Source: Syngnathus acus
Taxonomy: Eukaryota; Chordata; Actinopteri; Syngnathiformes; Syngnathidae
Assembly: GCF_901709675.1 (NCBI RefSeq)
Contig: NC_051104.1
Location: 6,677,501 to 6,741,500, forward strand
Reading direction: 5' to 3'
DNA length: 64,000 nt
Positions 13,301 to 26,960 of the stretch are shown here, piece after piece. Within the stretch, counting starts at the first letter, position 1; each line of letters begins with the position of its first letter. The notes under the pieces are model-generated. The model was not told the origin of the DNA. It worked only from the letters and a program-made list of their open reading frames with translations, and did no database searches. Both the position numbers and the translations under genes were made by a program.

Positions 13301-16300
13301 CATCGCCGTCACCCTGACTGTCATCTCCCTCACAGCTCAGATCATCACTCTAATTTCTGACACCATTGCTCCCCTATGCTTTGCCACTTTTGCACTCAGC
13401 CACTCAGTTTTGGTGTGAACTACAGAATGAAAGCATCAGGGAACAGGTCAGTGCATGGATGAACCGATACGCTTGAAAATCGGACTGGTATTCACCTCCT
13501 GAAAACATTGTACAAACCAGAAATCCGTGGACATTTTCTTTATTTGGGGGAAATAAAAGTTATGATAAATGATGCAGATCTCGATTTTTTCATTCTCTCC
13601 TTACGCAAATATCAACTGCTCTTTAAAGTGCTTTTTAATATGTTGTTTTGTTTTTCTTGTATGCGCTAAGATGCCAATCGGAAAACAGTGTTTCCATCAT
13701 CCAAATATCAGTCGAGTCAAATGGCCATCAAATTTCTTAACCTTCTGTTCTGCATATATTGTAGGATGATTGATATAGTTGGCATATAGTATCAGTCAAT
13801 ATTTTCCAAGTGTCTCTATTGACAGCATAAGAATACAAACTTGAAATACATTTCCCTGAGAGATGTTGAAAAAAAAATGTTTTCCATCTAAAAACGGAAA
13901 GTCTATTCTATTAGTCGCATTTATTTATTAGACTATCATATAAATTCAGCGTGTGCATAAAAAAGGTCACCTTGTTCCCGTCTCTATTTCTCTGATATTG
14001 TATTATCGCTTTGTTGCTATACAAAACAAGACGACTGTGTCTGGGGACGAGGAGCGCCAGTTGCATAAGGCAGAAAATAATTGAGTGCTCGTGTTTGTAT
14101 ATATAACCTCGCATAAGAAAAATAGGCTCCTTTTGGAACATGTAGATTCTAGTGTTAAAGAAAATACAAATGAGAATACAAATTCATTTTCATCATCACA
14201 AACCAAAGGGGCTGACAAAGCCTGCCTAATCAGAAAACAACTTCTTCATTCCATTTTGCTGTTGTGTCTCTGCTTTCAGCATTTGGAGAGTTCCAAACCT
14301 TAGCGAGAGACCGAATGAATGAATGAATGGGCAGAGTGCATGCTTGTTTTGTGTGAGTCTTTGCTTTGCTCTGTCGCTGTGGATGCCTTTCACCTTTGTG
14401 CTTCTTTCATCTAAGTCTCTTTCATTTTCACCTTCCACCGGCTGGTCGTGTTTCTTACTGGCTGTCAAAATGTGCACAAAAGTGAAACTGCACGGTCTTG
14501 TGTGTTGTAAATGTGGCTCATTAAGATGGGAGGAGGAAGGGTGGGGCACCAAACTGCTCCACGTTCTTACTAATGAGTTGCCTGACAAGTTGATGCCCAA
14601 TATGTCCTGAACAAGGTGGTCATAAATGTGCGCCGTTAAAAGTGTTTCATTATGTCAAGCTCAAGGTGTTTCATGGTACATGGAGGACAAATATGGAGAC
14701 AAAGCAGTGGTGTTGATAAGGTAAAGGACAGCGATATCATAATTTAATTTAAATGATGCACGCAAACGTGCTGTTAAACAGATGCAAGAAAACAAATCGC
14801 ATAATGTTAAGATATATAAATATAAATGGACACATGATGTCAGCAAGTGCAACCCCTGAGAACGACTCACGCTTGCACAAACACACACACTCACAGAAAG
14901 AGAAGCACTTACCTGCAGAGAACAGGGAAGGTTATTAATCCAATGGGAGCATGCAGAAAGAGACAAAATGTGGTTTATTATGTACCTCACAAATACAAAG
15001 CATTCGCTGTTGGAGACAAATTGGTATCATTAAAAAAAAAAAAAAGTACTTTCATTTTCTGCAGGCAGGAGTCAGGATGGTAAGTGTCACTGACCCTGCA
15101 GTCCTTAATAGACCCTTTTATGAACTCCCTAATGATCACCTTGCTTGTGGTTCCCCTTAAAGAAAGCAGGCTGCCTTTTTTAAATACAAATTTCGCACAG
15201 AAATGAACTCATAAACATCTGAGAAAACTTCAAAGGGCAGTGGTCGCATAGTACGGACGGGCTCATTTTGACCTGCCGTCGGATTAATGGACTCATTAGA
15301 TGTCTATCAATGATGTTCATGTCTGTCTGAGGTTTGTCATTCTTAGGGATTGAATTGTGAATTCAGATTATTTTTTTATATTTTAATTTAACATACAGCC
15401 CTGGATATATAAGTGCAAAAACGTCTTCGTGAAAGTCTGCCATCTTAGTAGTGACAGTGACAACTGGTACAAGTCTTTCTTGACAATAAGTCTTCCACGC
15501 TGGTGAGGAATAATATGTTGTTCTTCAGGATTTTTTCTTTCAAGAATATTTTGCTGACAAAATGTGCCTTCCGTCTATCTAGTGAAACTCTTGGGAGCAT
15601 GAAGGGCAGCAAGGTCATCTGCTATTTTAACGGTCAGCAAAACACTGCAGGATCAACGTCGGCAGTACTAAACCAAAGGAAAACTATCCAGTCGAAAACA
15701 ATTTGGAGCTGCCTCTACTGTGCGCTAGGCAAAGCAAAACAAAGCATTGTGCTGGCGCTGACAACCAGCGGGTCACCCAATCATAACTCAAATCCAACTT
15801 TTTATTTTAGTCCATAGATACCAATTAAATACCATCAAGCAAGTCTGTCTACGAATTCTTTTTACTGAAATAATGATCGTTTGGAGTTGAGGTCAAGGTC
15901 ATGTGTTATAGATTAAAAAAATCGGGAAAAATCACAATGCAGGAAAAAAGACAAGAGAAGAAATATGAGAGAAAAAGTGCAAAGGAAGGCCCCAGCGTTC
16001 CATTGTGAGTGTCATGTCTTCACTGTGCCCTCAGCAGGAGAAAGTGAGAGTGACACCAGATAGATGGAAAGTATAGAGAGATGGATGGGGGAGAGGGATA
16101 GGGAGGAAACGCGTTGGCCTCTTCTTCCCAGTGCTGTGTCAGCTCTCCTTTACTTTCTGCCTCCTCCGGTACATATCCATCGTCCCTTTTGTCTATCCAT
16201 CCATCCACGCCATCTGCCTGTCTCCTTGCCTTCATTTGTCAGCAAGTCTGTCTAACATCGTGACTTAAATACTGTATTCTGCCACAGAAGATGAAATATT

Positions 16301-17828
16301 GCCGTGAAGAATCAAGAAATAAACAGCACGGAAAATGAATCACAAGATTCAGGCAATGATATTTTGTACAAAGCCAGAATGCTTAGCCCTGTGACATATA
16401 CTAGCAGAAGAATAGTGAGCGGGGCCGTCTCCCAACCTGAAGGTCATGGAGTCACTCCTCAATAATCGGGTTACTTTTATTGTTGTATTGAATTAGTAAA
16501 AATGTACTTCAAACTCTCCTTGCAGAAGAATGTCTGAGTGGAAAAACCTTACTATTTTTTTACTTACGTATTATGGATTTGTACGCTCCCTACTGACTTT
16601 GCTCATAATTAACAAGGCTTTATGTTCTCAGGTTTTGTCATGTTTTTCACAATACAATGTGGACACAGTGCAGGTCAGGGCATATTTGTGTCCACAAAGT
16701 GATGAAAGCAAAATCGTACAGCAGCCACATTCCAGAGAAGTGGACACGTAAGTGAACAAAACAGAATGGACGTGTGACAACAAGGGAGGACAGAATAGGC
16801 AAACGTGTCATTCCGTGATTGCCATGCCATGATTTTGAAATTGCCAAAACAATCGCAATGGCAGTCAGAGTGCAGATGAGAAAAGTCGAAATGAAACTTA
16901 AAAGTGGCTGTAATTTGATGTGTAGTAAAGTAAGCAAGCCACCTTGAGGCCTCATATATCCACTTTTTTCCCTGCTGAAAAGAACATTGATTGGCTTGGA
17001 TTAGCCTCAATTATGTTTCAACCCAAAGTGATTCTACTTATAATCATAATAGGACAGCAAAGTCAGCAGGCTCAGTAACGCTAGGTGGTGTCCAAAATAT
17101 AGCTGTAATTATTTATCTGGTTTCTATTAAGGGATTGCATTGATACCATCAGGCATGATGGATGAGGCAGGCGTAAGAGCGCAGAATTCTATTGGAATAT
17201 ATGAATTAGTTTCTCCCTGGGCAACACCCACGGTTATATTTTCTTATTCATTCAATCCATTTCAAAGCCAGTTGGATAAGCTAGAGTTGCTGCTTTTACT
17301 TCTTCAGTGGATTTTTTTTTAACTCAACACTATTCAAATTTTTAACAGCAGCAAATTTCTATTTGCAGAAAGATAAAAATAAAGACTCCATGGCAAAATC
17401 TTTTTTTTCTTTTGTATATCCCTCCATTATTATTATTATAGGTATAAACCATGAAATCCTGAACCGAATCATAATTCTTCTGGGTCAGGCACACATACAC
17501 AGAGTCTCGTACTTGAAATTCTGCATGGTGCCAGAGTTGAAAACTTTTGTCCTAGAAGCATCTTCATCAGGCTGACAGCTGCTCAAGGCCTCACCTCAGG
17601 CAGAGTGAAGCACTCCGGTAAAAGCAGCATAAACATGACCACAATTACACTCCAACCTCAAGGAACTTCGCTCAATCGTGCAGCCAGGAGTCATCCACAT
17701 ATGCAGTAAACCTTGAATGCCACTCATTGTCTTTTTTTTTTTTTTTTGAAGGGGGTGAGCACAAAGCAACACACCCCTGGGCAGATGCAGTCATGCATAG
17801 TCTATGTATGCTAGTATGTAACCACCAG
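10335..17828. other. Non-coding DNA between MITE and CA array
   Basis: No gene or intact transposon recognised. Contents are a C-run (12,767-12,776), the GAAT array at 14.3 kb, a pyrimidine-rich stretch at 13,100-13,400 that opens a spurious 96-codon frame, and an A13 run near 15,032. Confidence 0.6.
14314..14329 (+). repeat. Short (GAAT)4 tandem repeat
   Basis: Four tandem GAAT units. Confidence 0.85.
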
Positions 17829-17855
17829 CACACACACACACACACACACACACAC
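17829..17855. repeat. (CA)n microsatellite
   Basis: About 13 perfect CA units, located roughly 90 bp after a T15-type homopolymer near 17,732-17,747. Confidence 0.95.
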
Positions 17856-20800
17856 TCAGACAACAAAACCACATATGCCTGTTTAGCAGTCAGCTCTAAC
17901 AGTTCTGGGAGTCTCTTGCTTTCCATATGACCTTTTGCCACTTTGCCAGTGACATTTTAAATATGCTCTCGCTCACCTTTGTCAGCAACCTTGTATGCTG
18001 GGTGCTAAACAAAGCCGGACGCTGAATAGAGTGCGCGCATGAGAAAAAGAATGAAACGGAAAAATGGAGAGATGGATTCAAGTGACCCAATGAGAGTTCC
18101 GAGTTACGCCTGAGAGCAAAAGCAGACAGGTGGAAAGGTTGCGTGGAAAAGAAGAGGGATCTGGTGGTAAGGCAGAAGGCGGAGCTTTAAAATCATTCCT
18201 AGGAGAGGATGCAACATTGAGAAAGTGAAGCAAAAGCAAGACGGGAGAAAAAAAAAAAGGTCAGTAAAATGAAGATGGACGGCATTAGAAGATGGGAGTG
18301 GAAACTTGGGAACGGGCAAGGCTTGGAAGAAAAACTAGAAGGAAGTGAATGATTGGGTGAAAAAAGAGCATAGTTCGGATAAGAGAGTGAGGGATACGCT
18401 ATGTCGCTCTGGAAATTACAGCCTTCTCTGGTGGAAATGTCACAGATATGTGAGGGCCCCTTGTCAGAGCTGTGGTAAAATGTGAGCGCCATTCATCTCT
18501 ACCCAGAGGCGGCGGCTGCAGTGTCGAGAGTCTTGGCATTAATGGGGAATCCTCCCTTGCATTAATAAGGCAAATTATCATCAATGGGACTCGCTGACTT
18601 GAAAGACACTCATCTTTTCAATATGTGCATGCTCGAAAAAGTCCCATAGCAGGCAAGAACTGATTGGCCTCCAAATCTTAAGATAAACTTTGGATTCAAT
18701 ACTAGTCACGTTTTCACTGAGCTGTAAAGTGCTGTGAGTAGGCAATACTTGTCGTATTTTGGATATAAAATATCCTTTTTAATAGAAGCAAAAAAAAGCA
18801 TCATTTTATGCTTCATTTGAAGGCGTATTTTAGAACATTTTATTTTATTGACCTCAATTCATTTAAATAATCAATTGACAAATTCACATAATTCTCAATG
18901 AGTATTATTTTAGGGAATTCTTTAACCTCGGCTTGCTTCCTGCACAATACCACAAAGAGCAAGGAGGATTTGGACACATTAGAACAGCCCCAAAATACTT
19001 TTAGAGTGTGTGCTCTGCAGTCCTTCCAGGTGAGATGACATTTTGCTCAGGTTTTCAAAAGAACTTTTGAACACATCAGGGGGAGAACATTAATATTCTT
19101 GCGGATTCATCCTCAGAAGCAACAAGAAACTAGCTAGCAGAAATACGATTGAATCACGTTATTGACTTATATAGTGAGTGTTAATTACATTCTAAAATCT
19201 TCAATTCCACATCTTGTGATGTATTTGTTGTCGTCCTGTGATGAGACATGGAACTGCTTGTTGCAATGCCCACTTGGGAGAAAAGCAACAGTGACAGTCA
19301 AGAAAATGTCAAATCTGGTGTTTGAAGCCAAAGGCGCATAAATTGCTCAGTATAAATGAGGGTGTAAAAACAGATTGAAATCACAGTTTTTAATGCACCA
19401 CAATGTATGTCTGTTGGCTCCACTGTGCATGCAATTTAACCGGGGGGCATGATTTAATCAAAAGGCATTTTGATGGAGAGCCAACTTGATCCACTACCGC
19501 GCTTTATTTAGACTTACACATATGTACACAAACACATTCTGAATCAAATAAAGGGAACTGTCGAGCAATCATCATTGGAGATTAGGGGATAAATGTAACA
19601 GCATATACGATACTGCTTTCAAATTCCAAATTTGGCTTATCAATCAACAAGAAACGCAAGCTTAAATTGTCATAAATGGCTTACGGAATAATCAGTTTTC
19701 TGTTTGTCATCCTTTCCATCACTTCAGTAGTTTGTCATAAAATCTGAATTTCATTAAGAATGATTTATTGTTGTCTTGTCTGAGAGTTTATTTACTCATT
19801 GGTTTGTGTTCTTTTCACTTTAATTTGCTGTTTTACTTCATCTTGTCCAATGAGCCTCTAGTTTTCTGACTGGTTAATCACGATCGCTTTGTCCTTGTAA
19901 ATAATATTTTTAATTGGTAGTGACCAAATATTTCAGAAAAAGATATCTAAAAAAATTATACTTGCTTTCCAAAAGTCATTTTTATAAAATAAAATGCCAA
20001 ATTCCAATGGACTCAGAAAAAAAATGTGCTTGCCGCTGCTCTCCAAAAAAAAAAAAAATCACTTCATTATCCAAAATATTTGCCAGCCAAGGTAACATAA
20101 TTATAAAAAGCCAAAAGATGTCAGCTGAAATAGGACACACATTTGCATTTGCCGAAAGTGCTTGGAAACAGTTGACCACTTTGACTCCTCCATTATTTTG
20201 CTGCCGGAATCTCAAATTGAAAAGAATCATGTAATGAGGCTGCTGGAATTTCTTCCATTTTCTCATAAAATTTGAATAGCAAAGGAGATTTTTTTTTGGA
20301 CTGCAAAAGTAATGTGAATTAAAATGACCATACATACATTGCCAGTAGCTACAAATTGTTCACTTTGTCTTTTCCACTTCTCCCTCGTGTTTGTGTCCCA
20401 ACTATCAATTTCCTCATTTCAGCCAGTTTAGTTAGATACCACCCACTGTGGTTATTTATTTCTCCCTGGACTGAAATTGTGACCAATTAAAAATCTAGCT
20501 GCATTCTCTTAATGACTTGAATTGTTTGTCTTGTATATTGGTCTTATGCTACAAGAAATATTTTTGCTTGAGATAGCTCTAAAATTCTTAGATTAATTGT
20601 GAAATATGTAAATACTCCAATTCTATGGGGTTTGGGTTTCACAGCATGCTGTCCACATGCTGCGGCTGAATAAATCCTCTGTCCTACTTTGACTCCTCTC
20701 CTTCTGTAATCTAAGCAGCTAAATGGAGCGCTAATTGGGTGCTTACTCCCCAGAAAAGAACAAACTGAAACAAATACAAACAAAACACTTATTCGATAGA

Positions 20801-23800
20801 CTAACCGTCTTATTTGTAGGCGATTCATGTCATGCAATCGCTGAAGATGTGTGTCCGAAAAAGCAGGTTCAAGCCAAAGAAACAAAATAGACAGCTGTAT
20901 TATGGGCCAACAGCCATAGTAGATTAGGGTGTATATAAAAAAAAAAAGCACTTTATTCAACTTTCATGATCAAATATCACAAAAATCAACCGTAAATGAA
21001 TTCTCTAATAATAGGTTTTGAACTCCTATTTTCATGCCGGTGATGAAATGAACAGAAATATTCTGAGGTCAATAATGATGTAACGTCCCATAGTTAATGT
21101 TGCTGTCCTCAACCATTCTGTGTGCACAGAACTTCTTTCTCACTTTAAAAAGTACATTATAAATTGCTTTGGGAATACACTACTGGGATTTCATAGGTGC
21201 CGCTCCATCGCTGGCACACCCGCAACCTGACCCGCTGTGTAAAAATTAGCCTATGAGAGGTGGCACAACGTGAAAAATGAGTTCCTGACCAAATCCAGTT
21301 TGACGGAGATAAAACTACTGAAGCCGCGAGGGACCATCATCGCAGCATGATGGAATTTTTCAAACTGCATACTGATCGGAGAGTGCGTCTTAGTGCTTCC
21401 GACAGCTACATTAATACACCGTGTCGGCACTTTGATCTACCAAACAAAATGCTATCAATCTTCTTATTTTCAGAACAGTGGGGTGATCAAAGAGCTTAAT
21501 TGGGTTTCTGCCAGCAGTCGTCTATTAGATGGAGAATGATTACAGGAGTTTTACCTTTCTGCTCTTGTTCCCGATCAAGAAATGACATTATTTGCATTTC
21601 AGCCAATATGAGGTGAGAAAAAGCAAGTTACTGTGTTTTTCTGGAGTTAATATTAATGTCAGCCTTAATCATAAGAAACACGACTGATCAATTTCAGTTG
21701 TGCGATGTACAAGTGGTGGTCCGCTAGGAGCTGACATAAAGTCACTCAGCGAGTGAATGGAAAGTCGGCAAATCATAAGCACAAATCGGATTAAAGAATC
21801 TAAAATTCAAACAAACTGTTCACCAACAGCAGAGCCTCTCTTATTATTAAAATCAAACCCAAAATGATAATTGGCCCTGAAGAACCATGACACATCTAAA
21901 CTGCTTGTTAAAATCCAATCCAAAATATTAGACTGCCGGTGGTGATAACCTTTACAATACAAACAGAGCAAATTTAATTAAAAGGATGCCTGATATCTCC
22001 AAATGAACCAGAAATGTATTCAGTAAAATAATTCCCCCGTCCGTCCCCCCCCTTTAAAATGTCATATGTAAATGCGGTAAGTTGCCCATTCTGCCATAAA
22101 GGCTGACCTCGCTTACTGCTACCTGTAGATGATATTCACTCTCCGTGCTGGCCAGCAGAGATAAGGTACGAGTGGAACATTAAAACAAGTGTGCTCCTGA
22201 GAGCCCTCAGTCTGACTGTCTGGTGGAAATTATAATAAGACAACAGCCTGTGACAAAGTTCTCAGGGGTGAAGAGGGCATTGCCACTTTATGAAGACAAT
22301 TCTTCATTGCTTGACAACATTGAATAACTTTCGAGAAATGAACAAAAGATCTATCCGATCATCACCATCATGAACTGTAGACAAACGTATTATGAAGGGC
22401 ACTTTGTACATTTATGAGTGTGAATTCATTCCAGGTCACGACCCTTCATTAGCGGCATAAAGCAAGGATAGTTGGATGAAAGTGAAACTCCAAAGGGTTG
22501 ACTCTTCCTTGATCAGCACCTACAGTATTTGAAAACGAGGCGGCTTAATAGTCTCAATTGCCGGAAAATTACAGCTGTGATATGTATTTCAAAAGCCTTT
22601 GATTCCCCCATGTTTTTTATTCTCAGATGTTCTCAAGTGTGTTCATCCCTGGTAGACTCCTCAGTCATCTTTTTAGCCCTTTGTCGACCTCAGATATTTC
22701 TCTCGTTTGATCTCTCGATCTGTTCGGAGAGGAAGCAAAACATTCCACCACCCCCAAAAAAAAAAAAAAAAATCCAACCCCAGTCTATTTAGAAGACGAC
22801 ATGAAAATGATAAAGATGTGTATACACTTTTACGATAATACAGACACTATCAGATGATGTTTTGCTGAAAACCTCAATGGATTCGGCTTATCAAACTTGA
22901 CAAGACCTTCACTAAATTTTTGCACAACAGTATTTGAGGACTACGTGACATATTTGTTCAACCAATTTGACAGCAGCTTGAGTCAGCTTACTCCAAGCAG
23001 GTCTTTTTACACTGCACTTAGCAAGATCTCTGTCGAGTTGGATTTGAGACAAGATTAAACAATAAGACAAAGAAACTAGTTAACATGGGCTAAATAATGA
23101 TCTTCCAGAAAAAAGCCAAACTACTCCATCTGTAAAAGTTGCAATAAATACTGCAAAAACATTTGAGTGAAAGTGAGCACTATCATCAACTACCCCAGAC
23201 TTGCCCCTTCAAGGCATACAAACTTAAACTCCCAAGCTATTACTTGCTTTAGCATAATGCTACTACAAAGGAATAAACCAATAGGATTTCAAAGTCTTAA
23301 CTTTCCCAATTAGCTCTGGTCTTTCTTCTCAAACTTAAGCACTTAAAGGCCAGTGGGTTCTCATCAAGGCTGCCCCCCTGCTGTGAATCTGGTGCTGCAA
23401 AGTCCTTGGGTTACAGGAAGTGGCATGATGCAAGCCCCCTGCAAATGGATAGCGAGAATCCCCACGGGTGTTTGCTGAAGATGGGTCAGTCCTGTTGGAA
23501 GTGTTCCTACGTGAGTGCTTGAGCACAGTGGGGATTTGGAAAGTGTGAAGAAAAGCCCACACACGAAAACAAGTCGAGTATTTGGCAGGGAAATTGACTC
23601 GAGTTTCCTATTTCTACTGAAAATATGAACAATTTTAGTCATTAACTTAGGGATTCTTGTTTTCATCTGGATCTGGATCTCTCTGCTTTTTCTCTTTTGG
23701 TGCATCTACCATCCCCTAAATTATTAAATGTCCAATCCATGTACCTTGAATCATAAGAAATGTACACTTACATATCGTAATGAAAGCCAAAACTTTCCTG

Positions 23801-26800
23801 ATCACGCTCAATTAAAAGGACTTGACACTTCCGAGAGGTGTTAATTGCATTTTACATCGATTATTGCAATGTCGTTTTCACTGTGGATAGAAATAATTGC
23901 CTGACACTAACAATGCTCGTCTTTGCGCCGTACGGTGAGATCTAATTGTGACGAAAGCGTCAGCAAAGTTTAGTAACGTTTACTCTAGTGTGCTCGGCGT
24001 TTCAATCACTCCAGCCATTTTAGCGTTCTTTCACAACTTTGTTCACAACTTCACAGGCACCAACCAGTGTACCGGAAATTGTCTGCAATGTTGATGGTTG
24101 CCACATCTCCAAAGTGTCGCTCCGTGCATTTTAATTGGGCGCCGGTCTAACTTTTGGTTCACTTTCAAATGCCGCACCATTGCTCACAGTTCCATTGGGA
24201 AGGCGAAAGGGGAATGTGGACAGAAAGACCAGAGATGGAGAATGAATGGTGACGGGGTCGAGTGTAATTAAGAAAATTGGGACGGGTGAAACACGAGAGG
24301 GTGAAAAGTTATTTTTAGTGAACATTAAGTAATGCTGAGCTCACAAACAAGTCATGCGGCGACAAGCGGAACAGCACATGGACTGTGCATTAACCCCGTA
24401 GTCTGTAGTGAATTTTAATTTGTGTGCTCTAATGATCAAAAATAGAGACTAAATATGGTTTACCAAGTAAAAGCTACGCTAGAATGTCTCTTCAATTTTG
24501 TCGAGCAAAACGAGATGATGAAAGTCATGAAAACTAGATTAGGTAGCAAATTCAAGTTCAGAAAAGACACATACCAACAGGGGACAAAGTACACGTAAAA
24601 ATAGCTCGAACAAAAGCGTATGACACATTTAGAAGATGTCCACTGAGAATAAGGGAACACATAGCTTGTCTCCCTCAATGATTGTGTTGTCATGATTTCT
24701 CTTTCAATCTTTCATTCAGTCTGCCTTATCGACTCTAATGTCCTTTTGAGATTAGGTTATAGGCTCGCTTACCTCACTTTTTTGCTCCAATTCCTTTACG
24801 AAAATTGCCCTGCATGTGTGCACGTGTCCTCTTGTGTGTGGATTAAATATTTCGGGCATTTCTCTACCTGGTCCTCTGAGGTTTCATTGGGCACAATGCA
24901 TAAAACAGCCAATATTTCAGTCCCATGCAATTAATCTGTATAGATTTGTTTTAAATCCGATCAAGTCACAATAGCTCAAACACTTTACCATTTAGCTGAG
25001 CAAACATTTGCTAAATTATTGTTTTTTTTATAGATGGTAAATCACTATAAAGCTTCTGGCAAATATCCCAAATGAATTCAGCTTTTAATATTCTATTGGT
25101 AAAGTGAATATTTGCTTATGTATAATGTGTGCTTCCACTCCCGTGTTTGGATCGGAATATTGCACACGTGCAGGATTGCTACCAATGCAAGTCTCTGCAG
25201 AACAATAATCTTGACATCATAAGCTATTGAATGAACTCAAATTGGCCTCGTTGCAGCTTGATGGATTCATCGAGTAGTCAAAAATATAGTACATACTGCA
25301 TTTTAAATCAAACTGTTGGAAAACTAATATTTTTGGAAAAATAAAACTGAGATTTTTGATGATTCACTTTTATATATTATTATTTCATGTCAGTCTTTCC
25401 AAATATATTTTTACTTTAAACTGGTCCGTGGTGCAAAATATTTGGAAGCTGCTATACTGCACTGGCAAAATGATCAATGACTTCAACTGGCCTTCAATCG
25501 CATTACGTCAACTCCAAAGAGTTGTTTGTGCTGAAATCCCCAAAGCACACACGCACGAAGTGCTTTGTCAACCCCTTGCAGCAATTCTTGCCCAACAGGA
25601 TTTAGGCTCATTTCCATTCCATGTATTGTCTTTCATTTTAGTCCACTCAGTTAGAAGCGCTAACCTGACAGAGGCCAAGCAAGCAAAGGCAGTTTTCTGT
25701 GCATTAGGGTTTAATCCAACCCTGCTCTGCAAAACAGCCTTGACAAAAACTAATTACTCTGTTCTCTGACACACACGCACACACACCTTCAAACCTTGAA
25801 CCATGAATCATGATTTTATTATTCCGGATGAATCAGTTTGAGCAGGCCCTGCTCGGTAACATTAAAAGTCTCCAAATGAAGTCTCTATATGCGTTCAGAT
25901 GGCTCTCTTTATTACAGTATATTGTGCAATAGTATTGATAGGCTTATTATTTGTAGATTATATTTTGCTCCAACTCTTCCATCAGTCTCTATTAGTCAAT
26001 GTGCGCGGTGGTTGCAGAAGGGGCGGAATAGCAATTTCAAAAGGGTACACGGGAGAACAGAGTGGTGGAAAAGTCAGTTAGCCAGTAAAAATGGAGAGTG
26101 ACAGAGGACCTGTCAAGTTTCCACCTCAACACCACCGCTTTAATTTGCCTTTTGCTACCCTTGATCTAATCCGCCACTGTGTTGAACTTTAATTTGCCGT
26201 TGCCACTTTTCACATTTTTGAACTTTTGCTCTCTGACTGCTTATTAGTGACTCAACTTATAAATGGATATTTTAAGGAAGTATTAGAAAGGCTGCAAATG
26301 ACAATCCAGTCACTGCTGGTGAACATTTTAGTGTGTGGGCACTAAGGTTATTATAGTTAAATGGACATAATAATGAAAACTAACTTTGGAAAAATATTTT
26401 CATGTTCTAAAATAAAAACAAGTGTGTGTGTTTTTTGGGGAAAAAGTTAACTAACTGAATTATGAAAAGAAATGACAATAATACTGCACAGAAAAAAAAG
26501 AATCGGCAAGTTGCTGTTAGAAGACTAATTGTTGTGTCACTCATTTGGAAACCATGTACCACCACCGCATTTGCTACCACCATTTGTTTTTAAATTAAAA
26601 TGTTCATGTTTAATTGATTCTACTGATTATAATCCCACGAGGGTGAAATTCAATTTACTCTCTTGATTATAGTTGGTGTTGCACAGCACAAAGATCTAAA
26701 TGAGACACATGGAGGTGTGCAAGGTGAGATGTCAGAATGGAGGGGCATGGTGCTAGGTTGGTGGTGGTGGTAGGGGGGTCTACTTGGAAGTTTTATCCAT

Positions 26801-26847
26801 CCACAGCGAGACGAAAATCTTCCAACAGAAGATGCAGTTGTTCTAAG
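17856..26847. other. Non-coding DNA
   Basis: No gene recognised. The longest open frame (20,544-20,960, minus, 138 codons) has no recognisable domain and includes homopolymer-encoded F-runs. Repeat-poor stretches around 21,480-21,610 and 22,090-22,290 have balanced composition but weaker motif content than the candidate elements listed. Confidence 0.55.
18470..18600. promoter_or_regulatory. Candidate conserved non-coding element
   Basis: A GC-balanced segment (GAGGCGGCGGCTGCAG) is followed by two near-repeats of GCATTAAT (18,537 and 18,559) and by AAATTATCATCAATGG. There are no repeats or reading frame. The spaced ATTAAT sites suggest homeodomain binding; this is inference. Confidence 0.22.
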
Positions 26848-26960
26848 ACATAGGTGTCAAACTAAAGGCCCGAGGGCCAGATACAGCCCGTCACATCATT
26901 TTATGTGGCCCGTGAAGACAAATTGTCCATCAACTTCATGTGTCAACATTATATTTTATA
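26848..26960 (+). mobile_element. hAT-like DNA transposon remnant
   Basis: The sequence contains GGTGTCAAACTAAAGGCCCG, then GGGCCAGAT, then CACATCATTTTATGTGGCCC. I recognise this order from a non-autonomous hAT-type repeat common in fish (GGTGTCAAACTCAAGGCCC followed by a GTGGCCCG block). The CACAT...ATGTGGCC part forms a short inverted repeat. No transposase frame is present and the right boundary is uncertain. Confidence 0.6.

Noticed and set aside
13128-13418. 96-codon hydrophobic plus-strand frame
   Set aside because: Encoded by a pyrimidine-rich low-complexity stretch; hydrophobicity follows from base composition, with no homology recognised.
20544-20960. 138-codon minus-strand frame
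   Set aside because: No recognisable domain, homopolymer-derived F-run, no flanking splice or promoter evidence.
22430-22490. CACGACCCTTCATTAGCGGCATAAAG resembling a LINE/SINE 3' tail
   Set aside because: Resemblance to the CGACCCT...GATAAGCGG tail is partial and there is no tandem GGAT tail; not strong enough to annotate.
25356-25769. 137-codon plus-strand frame
   Set aside because: No recognisable motif and no splice or promoter context; length is within chance for a 64-kb window.
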